Assembly (NCBI RefSeq): GCF_051209875.1
Contig: NZ_JBNTQY010000002.1
Span: forward strand, 60,011-124,010
Length of the DNA stretch: 64,000 nucleotides
Direction: 5' to 3'
Source: Emticicia sp051209875
GTDB taxonomy: Bacteria; Bacteroidota; Bacteroidia; Cytophagales; Spirosomataceae
Part shown: one piece after another, positions 51,865 through 60,910 of the stretch
How the letters are laid out: every line of letters begins with the position of its first letter
Numbering within the stretch: the stretch's first letter is position 1
Made by a program: the position numbers and the translations under genes
Notes under the pieces: model-generated
Seen by the model: the letters and a program-made list of their open reading frames with translations, nothing else
Databases searched by the model: none
Told to the model about the DNA's origin: nothing

Positions 51865-54357
51865 CTAATTGATTAATGTTTGCTCAGCCCATAGAATAGC
51901 AGCATCTTTTTGTGAAATGTTTCTTTCTTTTGCTATCGCCTTGATTTTATCTACTTCGGTTGGCTCAGTTGTATAAAGAGCATAGGCATACGGTGAAACT
52001 TCGACTCCATAAACCTTTAATTCTGAGCCTAATTTGATGGCTAACTCGTTGAAATTGCCTCTTTGGATGGGTAATCGCTTATTGATGGAGAAAATTTGGG
52101 GTAAATGTTCGTCAGAGAGTTTGAACATTTGAAGTACAAAATCCTGCTCGTTTTTGTAGTTTCTTAAATCTAATAGGATTTTAATATCGGTATTCTGGAT
52201 AATTGCATCTTTGATGACTTCAGACTTTTTCAAGTCGTCAATTTCTTGAGTTACTACGCCCAACGCCCCAAAATGTTTACGAACTGTCTTGAAAGCCCAA
52301 AGTAAAAAATCAGCAAAGAAATGATTGGATACAGCTCTCCAAGCTTCCTCGATAACCAACATTTTAAGTGTCCCTTTGACACCCATTAGTTTAGTAACAT
52401 ATGTGTTGGTAATTACCAGCGTAATCACTGGTAACAAGATCGGATCGTCTTTGATATTATCCAATTCATAGACGACAAATGGCTCTTGCGAAAAATCTAC
52501 ATTTTCTTTTGAGTTAAGTAGATACCCATATTCTCCATCGGCGTAAAACGGTTTCAGTACAAATAAAAACTGTTCGAGGTCGAACTCTTTGCCATTTCTG
52601 CCGCCTAATTCTTCAAAAATATTTTTGAAAAAATCTCTGATGTAATCGTAGAATGTATCAAAACAGGGGTAAATCGCTTGATTCTTCTGCAAATACTTGT
52701 AGTATTCAGTAACCATAGCTAAAAGTGTTACTTCTTCACTTTTTGTAATGGTATCACCTGAGTTTTTATATAGAACGGATAATAAATCAACAATCACCTG
52801 CTTAAACTCCTGTTCAAGTTTCAATCTATCGTCAAGCGGATTGAATTCTATATAAAATGGATTCAAACGAATTGGGTTTTCAGTGGTATGCGTTAAATAC
52901 TTTCCGCCTAAAATCTCGGCCAAACGCTTATAAGAATGACCAATATCAATGATAGTGATATGCGAACCGCTCATCAGCAAGTAGTAAATCATATTATTCA
53001 TGGTAAATGATTTACCACTTCCCGAAGGGCCGATAACAGTAAAGTTTCGGTTAAAAATAAGTTTACGTTTGAGTGGGTCGAAAAACAAATCTACAATGCG
53101 GGGGATACCGAAACGGTCGGTCAGCAACATTCCACCGTTTTGCCAAGCACTTTGTTTATAGTTGGTTTCTACATTCCAGAGAGCCAACGCATTATCCAGC
53201 AAGCAAGTAGCAAAGTTATCTTTGCCCAACTCAACTGCATTGGCAGGAATACACGACCAATACAATTGTTCGGCATGAGTTGTGGCCATTTTGGAAATAA
53301 AACCTGTATTTTGAATGGCAGACGAAACTTCATTTTTGTATTGCTCCAATACTTGCTTCGACTCATGAAATATCTGAATATTGAAATGAGCATGAACGGC
53401 CAAACTTGCTCCAGTTGTAAGCGAATCAACCATCATAGTTTTCTGCTCAACTGCATAAGTATTATCTCTACTCCATCTTGAAAACGAATAGGCCTTTTTG
53501 GCATCAGCCATCATTTTTGTTTTCAAATCGTTCTGTTTCGGAATATAAATAACCTGATTATAAACATGGTTAAATTGCAAATTCAATCCAAAAGCTAATC
53601 CGTAGCTGGCTGGCATTTTAGTACGATCGGTAGAATAATCTCGAAACGAAACTATTGAAGGCAATTCGTGCGGATACTGCTCTAAGTCATTGATAACGAA
53701 TGTATAACTTTGCTTATTTCCAACTCGAAAAACACCATCATTCGAACTCAAATCATACAAATTTTTATCATCAAACGCCAAAGAAAAGTAATAATTGAGT
53801 AAACCTTCTGCTTTCTTGCTTCCTGCAAAGTCTTCCCTTTTCAATTGATTGACAGTCAGTATCTTTGATTGGTTAATCGAAGCCTGAAATGATTTAACTT
53901 TTTGCCAAAAAGCTGCAATGGTTTCTTGTTCTAAAACATTTTTGGGGACAAGATGGCGACGAAAAATAGCCGAAGCCAAACTATCTCTTTTCAACGGATT
54001 AGAACTTGGCAAAATCACATAGATAAATGCCTTGTGATTGATAAAAGAGCGGTCTCTAAATTGTAGTTCGTTCTTTGTTATGATGAAATCATTAGAAGTA
54101 TTATAACTCAAATCAGGCTCATATTTATCTTCAATGAAAAAATCTTGTTTATGCACTAAATAGCCTTCTCCTAAATTCTTGACGGCTTGAAGTAGTGCAT
54201 CAAAACAAAGTTGGTAGTTGTGTTCGGATACACAAAATATTTCGGGGAAAGTTACCTCAAATGCTGCTGCTAAATCTGCATTTTTTGTGTAGATAATTCC
54301 TCGGTTATCAATCGTTGCGATAGGCTGGATTTCTTCAACTGTTCTTACTTTTGCCAT
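51865..54357 (-). CDS. traG: Conjugation ATPase TraG (VirB4-like)
   Basis: An 830-residue cytoplasmic ATPase that drives assembly and transfer. Walker A VIGPSGSGKSFTMNNM lies at about 440, followed by IIDIGHSYKRLAEILGGKYL; Walker B LKMLVIEEAWRAVSN is at about 670. The N-terminal half (1-400) is the VirB4/TraG recognition domain with QCLFDALLQAVKNLGEGYLVH-like text, here cited as DALLQAVKNLGEGYLVH. It overlaps traF by 23 bases. This is the most diagnostic gene of the operon. Confidence 0.95.
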   Translation of the reverse strand: MAKVRTVEEIQPIATIDNRGIIYTKNADLAAAFEVTFPEIFCVSEHNYQLCFDALLQAVKNLGEGYLVHKQDFFIEDKYEPDLSYNTSNDFIITKNELQFRDRSFINHKAFIYVILPSSNPLKRDSLASAIFRRHLVPKNVLEQETIAAFWQKVKSFQASINQSKILTVNQLKREDFAGSKKAEGLLNYYFSLAFDDKNLYDLSSNDGVFRVGNKQSYTFVINDLEQYPHELPSIVSFRDYSTDRTKMPASYGLAFGLNLQFNHVYNQVIYIPKQNDLKTKMMADAKKAYSFSRWSRDNTYAVEQKTMMVDSLTTGASLAVHAHFNIQIFHESKQVLEQYKNEVSSAIQNTGFISKMATTHAEQLYWSCIPANAVELGKDNFATCLLDNALALWNVETNYKQSAWQNGGMLLTDRFGIPRIVDLFFDPLKRKLIFNRNFTVIGPSGSGKSFTMNNMIYYLLMSGSHITIIDIGHSYKRLAEILGGKYLTHTTENPIRLNPFYIEFNPLDDRLKLEQEFKQVIVDLLSVLYKNSGDTITKSEEVTLLAMVTEYYKYLQKNQAIYPCFDTFYDYIRDFFKNIFEELGGRNGKEFDLEQFLFVLKPFYADGEYGYLLNSKENVDFSQEPFVVYELDNIKDDPILLPVITLVITNTYVTKLMGVKGTLKMLVIEEAWRAVSNHFFADFLLWAFKTVRKHFGALGVVTQEIDDLKKSEVIKDAIIQNTDIKILLDLRNYKNEQDFVLQMFKLSDEHLPQIFSINKRLPIQRGNFNELAIKLGSELKVYGVEVSPYAYALYTTEPTEVDKIKAIAKERNISQKDAAILWAEQTLIN

Positions 54358-54670
54358 TTTCTTGTTTTCCTATCAATTTATAGAAAGGTTTGTTGTGTAG
54401 TAAAAAATTAGGTTTCCTGTAAATGTGTTGTTGATGAATATGTCCCCATTTACCATTTTTATCCATCAGTACTTTGATATACATATATGCCCCAACTCCA
54501 GCAATTACACTAAAAAAGATGAGCAGGAAACTGGAAAAACCAAGCATATAAAGAAAAAATGTTAAGAATAATAATCCTAAGATTACTCCCGCCAATAGAT
54601 AAAAATACCGCCCTTTGAAGCCTTTAAACTCGATTTCATCATCGACTCCTTTAATAACTTTCTGAATCAT
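54335..54670 (-). CDS. traF: Conjugal transfer protein TraF (DUF4133, VirB3-like)
   Basis: A 111-residue protein with the DUF4133 pattern: DDEIEFKGFKGRYFYLLAG, two closely spaced TM helices (about 22-45 and 46-68), then a basic C-terminus (YRKPNFLLHNKPFYKLI). VirB3-like proteins attach to VirB4. It sits immediately upstream of traG, overlapping it by 23 bases, in conserved order. Confidence 0.85.
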   Translation of the reverse strand: MIQKVIKGVDDEIEFKGFKGRYFYLLAGVILGLLFLTFFLYMLGFSSFLLIFFSVIAGVGAYMYIKVLMDKNGKWGHIHQQHIYRKPNFLLHNKPFYKLIGKQENGKSKNS

Positions 54671-54671
54671 T

Positions 54672-55085
54672 TTATAAAATGGCCTCTATGAGATAACCGA
54701 AAAAAAATAAGAATATCAAAGCACCCAGCCATTTATAAAGTAGGTCGATAACATCTTCACCGCCAATATACTTTTGATAAATCTTGACCACCGAAAATAT
54801 TGAAATCCCTACACCAATAACCAAAGAACCATTATGTGCTTCAATTGCTACGCTTTCAGCTCCCGAAGTAGGATTTACACCCTTGTAAGCTCCACCAACA
54901 ATGTAGTAACCAACCGCCCAAAATATGACTTGTACGAATCCTAAGCCAAACAACCATGCTAAAACCAAAGGAATCACTTCTTCTCCCCTGCCCCATTTTT
55001 GGTATATTTTGAATCCACCGACCACACCTGCGGCCGCTGTTGCAAATAAAGCCGTATTTTTAACTAATTGATACAGAGTATTCAT
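54672..55085 (-). CDS. DUF4134-like membrane protein with internal duplication
   Basis: A 137-residue protein with two copies of the TraE/DUF4134-like unit. FKIYQKWGRGEEVIPLVLAW at about 25-44 and VKIYQKYIGGEDVIDLLYKW at about 101-120, each followed by a TM helix. It has about four TM helices. The same unit occurs once in each of the two neighbouring genes, so the cluster arose by repeated duplication. VirB2-like pilin subunits have such paired hydrophobic helices; this protein may be a fused or minor pilin (inference). Confidence 0.7.
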   Translation of the reverse strand: MNTLYQLVKNTALFATAAAGVVGGFKIYQKWGRGEEVIPLVLAWLFGLGFVQVIFWAVGYYIVGGAYKGVNPTSGAESVAIEAHNGSLVIGVGISIFSVVKIYQKYIGGEDVIDLLYKWLGALIFLFFFGYLIEAIL

Positions 55086-55087
55086 GT

Positions 55088-55432
55088 CTAAAAACTGATT
55101 GGTTGATATTCACCAAATGATTGTTGTGAAATGTAGATTTTTAAAAAATGTAAAATAAAAAAGCTTAGGATGATGCCACCCCACCAACGATAGATTAAAG
55201 GCAAAATATCTTCTTCACCCAATTGCCAACGGTGGTAGATTTTATAAGTGGCTATAAGAGCCATCAAAAAAAGCAGTATCAACGCAAAAGCATGAATTTT
55301 ATCAATGTTATGATGAATCGGAGATGTGATGTAAGTATCTGCTCCTAAAGCGTTGGCATTGCTCTTATGTAAATTGACCTGGGCAAAACAAAAGTTTACC
55401 GAAATCATAAAAACGAAAAGTAGCTTTTTCAC
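55088..55432 (-). CDS. Second DUF4134-like (VirB2-type) membrane protein
   Basis: A 114-residue protein with a signal peptide (MKKLLFVFMISVNFCFAQ), then two TM helices flanking the unit YKIYHRWQLGEEDILPLIYR with WWGGIILSFFILHFLKI. It is related to traE upstream and to the next gene downstream. Gaps are 9 and 2 bases, so the three are one block. It is probably an alternative pilin or a pilin-anchoring subunit. Confidence 0.7.
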   Translation of the reverse strand: MKKLLFVFMISVNFCFAQVNLHKSNANALGADTYITSPIHHNIDKIHAFALILLFLMALIATYKIYHRWQLGEEDILPLIYRWWGGIILSFFILHFLKIYISQQSFGEYQPISF

Positions 55433-55441
55433 TTCTATTAA

Positions 55442-55759
55442 CTAAATAAACATTGCTCGTAAAACAGTATTGGCTATCAGTAAAAACAGACACGACCCAA
55501 ACCAACCAGCTGCCGATTGCATAACATTGTCTTTGCCTTGTTGCCAACTTACATAAACCCTAAAAGCCCCAACTAAACCAAGTATAATAGCAATGATATA
55601 AATAACTGTGGTTACTGGGTCGATGTAATCTTGTAATCCTGCCGTTAAATCATCTAAGGCACTTGCTCCTGCCTCAATTCCACGAGGTTGGATTGTTACT
55701 AACATGGGGAACAAAGCTGGTGCGAACACTTGTAAATGCTTCTTTTGTAAATGTTTCAT
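55442..55759 (-). CDS. traE: Conjugal transfer protein TraE (DUF4134, VirB2-like pilin)
   Basis: A 105-residue protein with the DUF4134 pattern: an N-terminal targeting sequence, then LTAGLQDYIDPVTTVIYIIA and GLVGAFRVYVSWQQGKDNVM, GWFGSCLFLLIANTVLRAMF. The two TM helices with a short basic loop match VirB2-like pilins. First gene of the tra operon, its promoter lying in the 170-base AT-rich gap shared with the divergent XRE regulator. Confidence 0.85.
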   Translation of the reverse strand: MKHLQKKHLQVFAPALFPMLVTIQPRGIEAGASALDDLTAGLQDYIDPVTTVIYIIAIILGLVGAFRVYVSWQQGKDNVMQSAAGWFGSCLFLLIANTVLRAMFI

Positions 55760-55790
55760 GGTACAATATTAATTTTCGTTTCAATAATTT

Positions 55791-55897
55791 TTACAAATAT
55801 TGCATTTTTTGAAATTATAAATATCATTTATTGAAATAAAAATTATTTTTTTACAAATATTTCAGATTTATTATGTTTTAAATCTCATTATTTGTAA
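55791..55897. promoter_or_regulatory. TTACAAATAT repeats in the tra/XRE divergent promoter
   Basis: TTACAAATAT occurs at 55791-55800 and again at 55851-55860, exactly 60 bases apart; the inverted core ATTTGTAA is at 55890-55897. TTTATTGAAATAAA, a 6-base-arm palindrome, lies between at about 55828-55841. These are candidate operators for the XRE protein. On the minus strand ATATTTGTAA also resembles a -7 box. Confidence 0.5.
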
Positions 55898-55929
55898 TTT
55901 TATTGATATAAATTTCAAAAACTGCAATT

Positions 55930-56511
55930 ATGAATATTGGTGAAAGTATAGCTAATTTTAGAGTCTTGAAAGGTTTAACTCAAGCCGAAGTGGCTGAAAA
56001 GATGGGATTGGACAAATCTACCTATTGGAGAATAGAAAAGAAGGGAAACAAGGTAGATTTTGACGAAATTATTAAAGTAGCGAAAGCATTAGATGTAACT
56101 GTACAAGACCTACTTTCTAACATAAAAGATGAAAAAACACAACAACTTGAAACAAGACTTTCAGAGGTTGAAAATGAACTTCAACAAACTGAACGTGAAA
56201 AGGCTCTCATCATTACAAATTGCTTAGACTTTATCAACTCTTCAGTCGAACACAAGTTTTGTGGCAGCTATTTTAAAATTTTTGGGCGAAAAAAGGTCTT
56301 TGAAGACCTTTCTTACGCCGAACTCCAGAATATTTATGAAAATGATCTATGCAATGATTATACTGTTTACTATGCTCTTAAGAAAGGCTTAATAGCGAAT
56401 GTTTCTTTAAATAACATTCATAAAAACTATTTAAGTTATATAGATGAACAAATAAAAACTAACAATAGAAAGTTTTCAGAATTTATCCGAATTCACAATT
56501 TTTTGCCTTAA
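55930..56511 (+). CDS. XRE-family regulator with coiled coil
   Basis: A 193-residue protein with an N-terminal Cro/C1-type HTH at about 5-62 (IANFRVLKGLTQAEVAEKMG, LDKSTYWRIEKKGNKVDFDE), then a coiled coil (LETRLSEVENELQQTEREKA) and an uncharacterised C-terminal domain. It is transcribed divergently from traE and is likely to repress the tra operon through the repeats between them (inference). Confidence 0.85.
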   Translation: MNIGESIANFRVLKGLTQAEVAEKMGLDKSTYWRIEKKGNKVDFDEIIKVAKALDVTVQDLLSNIKDEKTQQLETRLSEVENELQQTEREKALIITNCLDFINSSVEHKFCGSYFKIFGRKKVFEDLSYAELQNIYENDLCNDYTVYYALKKGLIANVSLNNIHKNYLSYIDEQIKTNNRKFSEFIRIHNFLP

Positions 56512-56758
56512 TAGCAAAAAATTCATCTAAAGCTTCAATAAAGTTTGCATCTGGAGCTATACTCTTTTTAACAAAAGCATGTAATACTTGTATTAATGTT
56601 TTTGAATCTGAGTAGAAAGGATACTTTGTGTAAAAATTTTCTGTAATAAATTCATTTTCTTGAGGTGTGAGATTTTTCAAGTGTAAAAAGTAAACATTAG
56701 TTTTTTGTAATCTGGCTTTTTTTAATGGAAGAAGCTCTTCCAAATATTGTGTGTTCAT
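56483..56758 (-). CDS. Small hypothetical protein
   Basis: A 91-residue soluble helical protein without recognised domain (LEELLPLKKARLQKTNVYFL, TPQENEFITENFYTKYPF). Its 3' end overlaps the end of the XRE gene by 29 bases on the opposite strand. It could be a small regulator or an anti-repressor of the element; nothing more can be said. Confidence 0.5.
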   Translation of the reverse strand: MNTQYLEELLPLKKARLQKTNVYFLHLKNLTPQENEFITENFYTKYPFYSDSKTLIQVLHAFVKKSIAPDANFIEALDEFFAIKAKNCEFG

Positions 56759-56940
56759 AAGGAAAGATGTGTTTAAACAGCTAAAAAGTTCTTTTTAACG
56801 GAGATTTGTATTAAAACAACGCTCTAAAAAATTTCAAGTTGTAAAAAAAACACTAAAAATGTTACAATTTTATTTTTTTTAAATAAAATTTCATTCCTAT
56901 TGCAAAAAGTGAGATTTTTACGCTCAAAATTTAAAATTAA

Positions 56941-58962
56941 ATGTCCACCATCGAAACCACGGCTAAAGAAAAAGAGTTTTCTTCTAATATTTTTTATCTG
57001 CTTATCTTTACTTCTATCTCACTTATTTTTCTTGATGTGTTATGGAAGTTCCAAACGTATATTTATCATAGTTTATCGGCCAAACTTCAAAAAGCATTTG
57101 TATTTCTGATTCAGTTATTACATAAACTTCAAGGAAAATCAAATCTATTTGATAGCCAACTAATCGTTTGTTTTCTTTTGCTGCTTTATGTTTTTATATG
57201 TTTGGTCAGTAAAAACAAAGCAAATCTGAAAGCGAGTAAAACTTCAGCAAATCTTTACATACTCGTTGGGCTGTGCTGTTGGCTGCCATGTTTCGCCCAA
57301 AATCAATTTCTTTTGCATAATTCTGCATTATCAGTTGTGTTATATGCTACGCTCCTGCTCATCTCAATGATGCTCATTGTGAGAGGTGGATTGATATTCA
57401 ACTCACTGGTTAGTGTCCCCGAAAACGACTTATTCAATGAATTAAATGAGCAATTTCCACAAAACGCTAAGAATCTCGAAAATGAGTTTTCGGTTGGTTT
57501 TAAAACCCAATATATGTTTCGTAATGAATGGAAAGAAGGTTTTGTTTCGGTGGTAAATCCACAAAGAGCCGTTTTAGTAGCTGGTTCGCAAGGTTCGGGT
57601 AAAACCTACTCTGTTTTGATTCCTGCATTATGGCAGTCTATTTATAAAGGATACTGTGGCGTTATTTACGATTTCAAGTTCCCAGATTTATCAATCGAAG
57701 CATACAATGCTCTAATAAAAGCTATTGCTAACAATCCAAAAGTATTTACTTTCGATGGAAGCTCCACTCCTATTATACCCAAATTTGTGGTCATTGATTT
57801 TGAAAATCTGAAATATTCTAATCGCTGCAATCCGTTTAACCAAAACTACATGAATAGCATTGATGATGCTGCCCAATTATCGAAAACCCTTTTGTATAAT
57901 ATCAACAAAACTTGGATAAAAAAAGAAGGTGATTTTTGGGTGAGTTCGGCTATCAACTACCTAACTTGTGCGATTTGGTTTCTAAAAATCATGGAAAAAC
58001 AATACCCACAACTGGGCGAAATTTGTGATTTACCCCACGCAATTGAGTTAATTAACAAAGACCCTGTTACGATATTCTCAATTATTGAGCGTTATCCCGA
58101 ACTCGATACCTATAGTTCGATGTTCACCTATGCCATTCGTAGTCAAGCGACCAAGCAACTTTCTGGGCAAATATCGAGTGTCCAAACTGCACTGGCAGGC
58201 ATTTCTTCGGCCAATATATATTGGGTAATGTCAGGAAATGATACTGATTTATCAGTCAATGACCCTCAAAAACCTAAAATATTCTGCTTGGGTAATACTC
58301 CTACAAAAAGCAATGTTTACGGAGCTGCCTTATCGGTTTATACTTCCACAATGATGAAAATGATTTATAAACACAAACAAATCAAGTGTGGCTTTTTCAT
58401 TGATGAATTACCTTCCATGTACTTGATGGGTTTAGATGATTTTATTGCCACTGTAAGAAGCTACAAAATTGCAACTTGGTTGGGCATTCAAGACATTGAA
58501 CAACTGACCAAATCTTATGGCCAAGATTCGGCCAATGTGATTATTAATACTTGTGGAACAATTTTTTCGGGGTCAGTCAATGCTAAAACGGCCGAAACTT
58601 TCTCAAGAATGTTTGGTAAAACGAATCAAAACAAAGTAGATGCAAGCCTGACCAAAGAAGACATTAACCTGAGTTACGGAACAAATATGCAAGAACTAGT
58701 TCCCGCCTCAAAAATCATGACGCTCTCACAAGGAAATTTTGTAGGAAAAATAGCAGATACTTTCGACCAACCAATTGACCTTAAATTATTCAAATCATTC
58801 ATTCAAGTCGAAGATGATGAATTGAAGAAAGAACGAAAAGAATTACCATTAAAATTCTTTGGAACGGATGAAGAACTACAAAATGCAGTTCAAGAAAATT
58901 ACCTAAAAATAAAAGCAGATGTACAAAAAATTATTGATTACGAAAGTGATAAACTTGTTTAA
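56941..58962 (+). CDS. Type IV coupling protein (VirD4/TraG-like, YWFCY-type)
   Basis: A 673-residue coupling protein that delivers relaxase-bound DNA to the channel. Four TM helices occur at about 20-38, 78-95, 105-122 and 128-147; Walker A AGSQGSGKTYSVLIPALW at about 213-230; Walker B CGFFIDELPSMYLMG at about 482; and GIQDIEQLTKSYGQDSANVI with INTCGTIFSG complete the TraD/VirD4 core. It heads a plus-strand set with a small membrane protein and an M23 peptidase. It is divergent from the tra operon, and the relaxase lies 3.6 kb downstream on the other strand. Confidence 0.9.
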   Translation: MSTIETTAKEKEFSSNIFYLLIFTSISLIFLDVLWKFQTYIYHSLSAKLQKAFVFLIQLLHKLQGKSNLFDSQLIVCFLLLLYVFICLVSKNKANLKASKTSANLYILVGLCCWLPCFAQNQFLLHNSALSVVLYATLLLISMMLIVRGGLIFNSLVSVPENDLFNELNEQFPQNAKNLENEFSVGFKTQYMFRNEWKEGFVSVVNPQRAVLVAGSQGSGKTYSVLIPALWQSIYKGYCGVIYDFKFPDLSIEAYNALIKAIANNPKVFTFDGSSTPIIPKFVVIDFENLKYSNRCNPFNQNYMNSIDDAAQLSKTLLYNINKTWIKKEGDFWVSSAINYLTCAIWFLKIMEKQYPQLGEICDLPHAIELINKDPVTIFSIIERYPELDTYSSMFTYAIRSQATKQLSGQISSVQTALAGISSANIYWVMSGNDTDLSVNDPQKPKIFCLGNTPTKSNVYGAALSVYTSTMMKMIYKHKQIKCGFFIDELPSMYLMGLDDFIATVRSYKIATWLGIQDIEQLTKSYGQDSANVIINTCGTIFSGSVNAKTAETFSRMFGKTNQNKVDASLTKEDINLSYGTNMQELVPASKIMTLSQGNFVGKIADTFDQPIDLKLFKSFIQVEDDELKKERKELPLKFFGTDEELQNAVQENYLKIKADVQKIIDYESDKLV

Positions 58963-58965
58963 ACC

Positions 58966-59175
58966 ATGAATTTGATTGATTTTATTTCATATTCTTCAAT
59001 TTTGATGTTTATATTCTACATCATTTCAGTAAATTTCTTTACTAAAGCAAACACGAATAAAGTGCAAGGTCGCCCGCCAATAATTCCCTTTACTTTTTTC
59101 AAAAAAGCAAAAAATGGACATTTGAGCATAGGAAAAGCCATTGAATTAATAGAAAAATCAGCACAGAAAAAATGA
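58966..59175 (+). CDS. Small membrane protein in the coupling-protein operon
   Basis: A 69-residue protein with one N-terminal TM helix (about 5-25) and a basic C-terminus (GHLSIGKAIELIEKSAQKK). Gap of 3 bases to the coupling-protein gene; it overlaps the M23 gene start by 4 bases. No family recognised; the linkage suggests a transfer-related role. Confidence 0.65.
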   Translation: MNLIDFISYSSILMFIFYIISVNFFTKANTNKVQGRPPIIPFTFFKKAKNGHLSIGKAIELIEKSAQKK

Positions 59176-59726
59176 TATTATCATTCATTTTGATTGGGTT
59201 TATCAGCCTTTTTCACGAACCAGACTGCGATAAAATCCAAGCTCAAATAAGCTATTTAGATGAGCAATCAGTTCGGAAAAACTTTGCCTATTTTTATAGC
59301 AAATGCCCGAAAATGGCTCTGTCCATTCCGTGCTTTTTACCACTTAAAGATTTTACTGATACTCGAATTTCAAGCGGTTTCGGCACTCGAAAGCATCCAT
59401 TGAGTGGAATAGTAAAGCATCACAATGGTATTGATATTGCAAGTCCAGTGCGTGAAGTTGTTGCAACGGCTTCGGGCATTATCAAAACTACTGGCTATGA
59501 TAATGGTTTTGGATATTTTATAATCATCGACCACCAAAACTCTTATCAAACCACCTACGGCCACCTTTCCAAAATCTTAGTACAAGAAGGGCAACAAATA
59601 AATATCTTAGAAACTATCGGCATGGTTGGCAGTACTGGAGCTGCCACTGGCAATCATGTTCATTATGAGATACGAAAAAATGGGATTCTTTTGAATCCCG
59701 TTGAGTATTTATTGTTGGTGTATTAA
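59172..59726 (+). CDS. M23 (LytM-type) metallopeptidase
   Basis: A 184-residue peptidoglycan endopeptidase. Residues 1-16 are hydrophobic (secretion signal or anchor). The M23 core at about 65-180 has SGFGTRKHPLSGIVKHHNGI, the Zn ligands H in HHNGIDIA, YGHLSK and GNHVHYEI. In conjugative elements such enzymes open the cell wall for the transfer channel, taking the place of the lysozyme-like genes of other tra regions. It is expressed with the coupling protein. Confidence 0.85.
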   Translation: MILSFILIGFISLFHEPDCDKIQAQISYLDEQSVRKNFAYFYSKCPKMALSIPCFLPLKDFTDTRISSGFGTRKHPLSGIVKHHNGIDIASPVREVVATASGIIKTTGYDNGFGYFIIIDHQNSYQTTYGHLSKILVQEGQQINILETIGMVGSTGAATGNHVHYEIRKNGILLNPVEYLLLVY

Positions 59727-59912
59727 AATTAGCGTTTCAATCTTTGCATTCAATTGTAAAAACAAAGTTATTGTTAGGGTTTCATAACAATTCGAGCTTT
59801 GGCAGTAACTATCTATTAGCACTACCGTAGATTAGAATTACTGTTGTTCAATTTATTTACAATCCGTCAGCCGTTTTTGTACAAATCAAAGTCCTTGTGA
59901 GCAGCAACTTTT
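59727..59912. other. Intergenic region with imperfect inverted repeats
   Basis: Contains ATTGTTA/TAACAAT (59770-59776, 59785-59791) and CAGTAACTATCTA/TAGATTAGAATTACTG (59803-59815, 59828-59843, imperfect). It lies between the M23 gene and the convergent GNAT genes; no T-run follows either hairpin. Confidence 0.4.
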
Positions 59913-60440
59913 TCAGTTATCAGTTAGTTTTAGTTTCATCATAATATCGGTCTGTTCGTCATTGCCTAATTTGAAAATATGTTTGTCAAATGCTACGAAA
60001 CCATTTTTTTCGTAGAAACGAATGGCTCTCGGATTTTCTTCCCAAACGCCTAACCAAATGTATTCAAGATTTCTTTCTTTTGCCACTTGCAACGCTTTAT
60101 CATAAAGAACTTGTCCGACTTTCTTTCCATGAAATTGTTGCAAAACATAAATACGTTCAATTTCAAGTGAGTTTTTGTCTTGTAGTTCTGTTTGAGATTG
60201 TCCACTGTTAAGTTTCAAGTAGCCAATTACATTGTTGTCAAGCATAGCAAAATAAAATTCAGCGTTTGTGTCGTTGAGCTCTGTTATCAGTTTGTCTATG
60301 GAAAAGCCTTCGTCCAAATATTTTTGCATATTTTCTTCGGTGTTTCCTGACGCAAACGTTTCATAGAAAGTTTGCCGGCCAATTTTTTGCAACTCTTTAA
60401 TGTCTTGAATCGCCACTTTTTTAGTTTCTATAATTTCCAT
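59913..60440 (-). CDS. GNAT-family N-acetyltransferase
   Basis: A 175-residue acetyltransferase (start 60440 chosen, MEIIETKKVAIQDIKELQK; in-frame starts at 60467 and 60482 overlap the upstream gene or add a polar extension). GNAT motif A is IYVLQQFHGKKVGQVLYDKA (acetyl-CoA loop in QQFHGKKVG), motif B YIWLGVWEENPRAIRFYEKN. The substrate is unknown. Third gene of a minus-strand cargo run. Confidence 0.8.
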   Translation of the reverse strand: MEIIETKKVAIQDIKELQKIGRQTFYETFASGNTEENMQKYLDEGFSIDKLITELNDTNAEFYFAMLDNNVIGYLKLNSGQSQTELQDKNSLEIERIYVLQQFHGKKVGQVLYDKALQVAKERNLEYIWLGVWEENPRAIRFYEKNGFVAFDKHIFKLGNDEQTDIMMKLKLTDN

Positions 60441-60454
60441 TTTATTCTCATTTT

Positions 60455-60910
60455 TTACAAATTCCATTCGTAATTCAACCAATCACTATTTTCGCCTGCA
60501 CCTAATCTTTCATAAAATTTTTGTCCTGCCGTATTCCACGGTGCAACTGTCCATTTTATTTGTTTACAATTATTTTTTTGGGCTTCAATTTTTAAAGCAT
60601 TCATTAATTGTTCACCTATTTTTTGACCTCGATAATTTTCATCTACATAAAGCTCTTTCATATAAATTGCTGGTCGGTTCTGAGCCGTATAAGGCAAAAA
60701 ATAATAGACCAAGATTCCTATAATTTTATTGTTATTTTCAGCAATGAGGCAATAAAAATCAGGCGGATTTTTTTGAAAACCGCTCTGTCTTACAATTTCA
60801 GGCGTAATGGAAAAACTGTCGATATATTTTTCAAAAACAGCCAATTCTTTCATTAAAAACCAAATTTCATCGCTATCTTTTTCAGCGGCTTTTCTAATTA
60901 TTATACTCAT
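60455..60910 (-). CDS. GNAT-family N-acetyltransferase
   Basis: A 151-residue acetyltransferase with IIRKAAEKDSDEIWFLMKEL, motif A MKELYVDENYRGQKIGEQLM (ENYRGQKIG loop), and WTVAPWNTAGQKFYERLG. It resembles diamine or amino-acid acetyltransferases. It overlaps the upstream membrane-protein gene by 17 bases. Not closely related to its neighbour at 59913. Confidence 0.85.
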   Translation of the reverse strand: MSIIIRKAAEKDSDEIWFLMKELAVFEKYIDSFSITPEIVRQSGFQKNPPDFYCLIAENNNKIIGILVYYFLPYTAQNRPAIYMKELYVDENYRGQKIGEQLMNALKIEAQKNNCKQIKWTVAPWNTAGQKFYERLGAGENSDWLNYEWNL

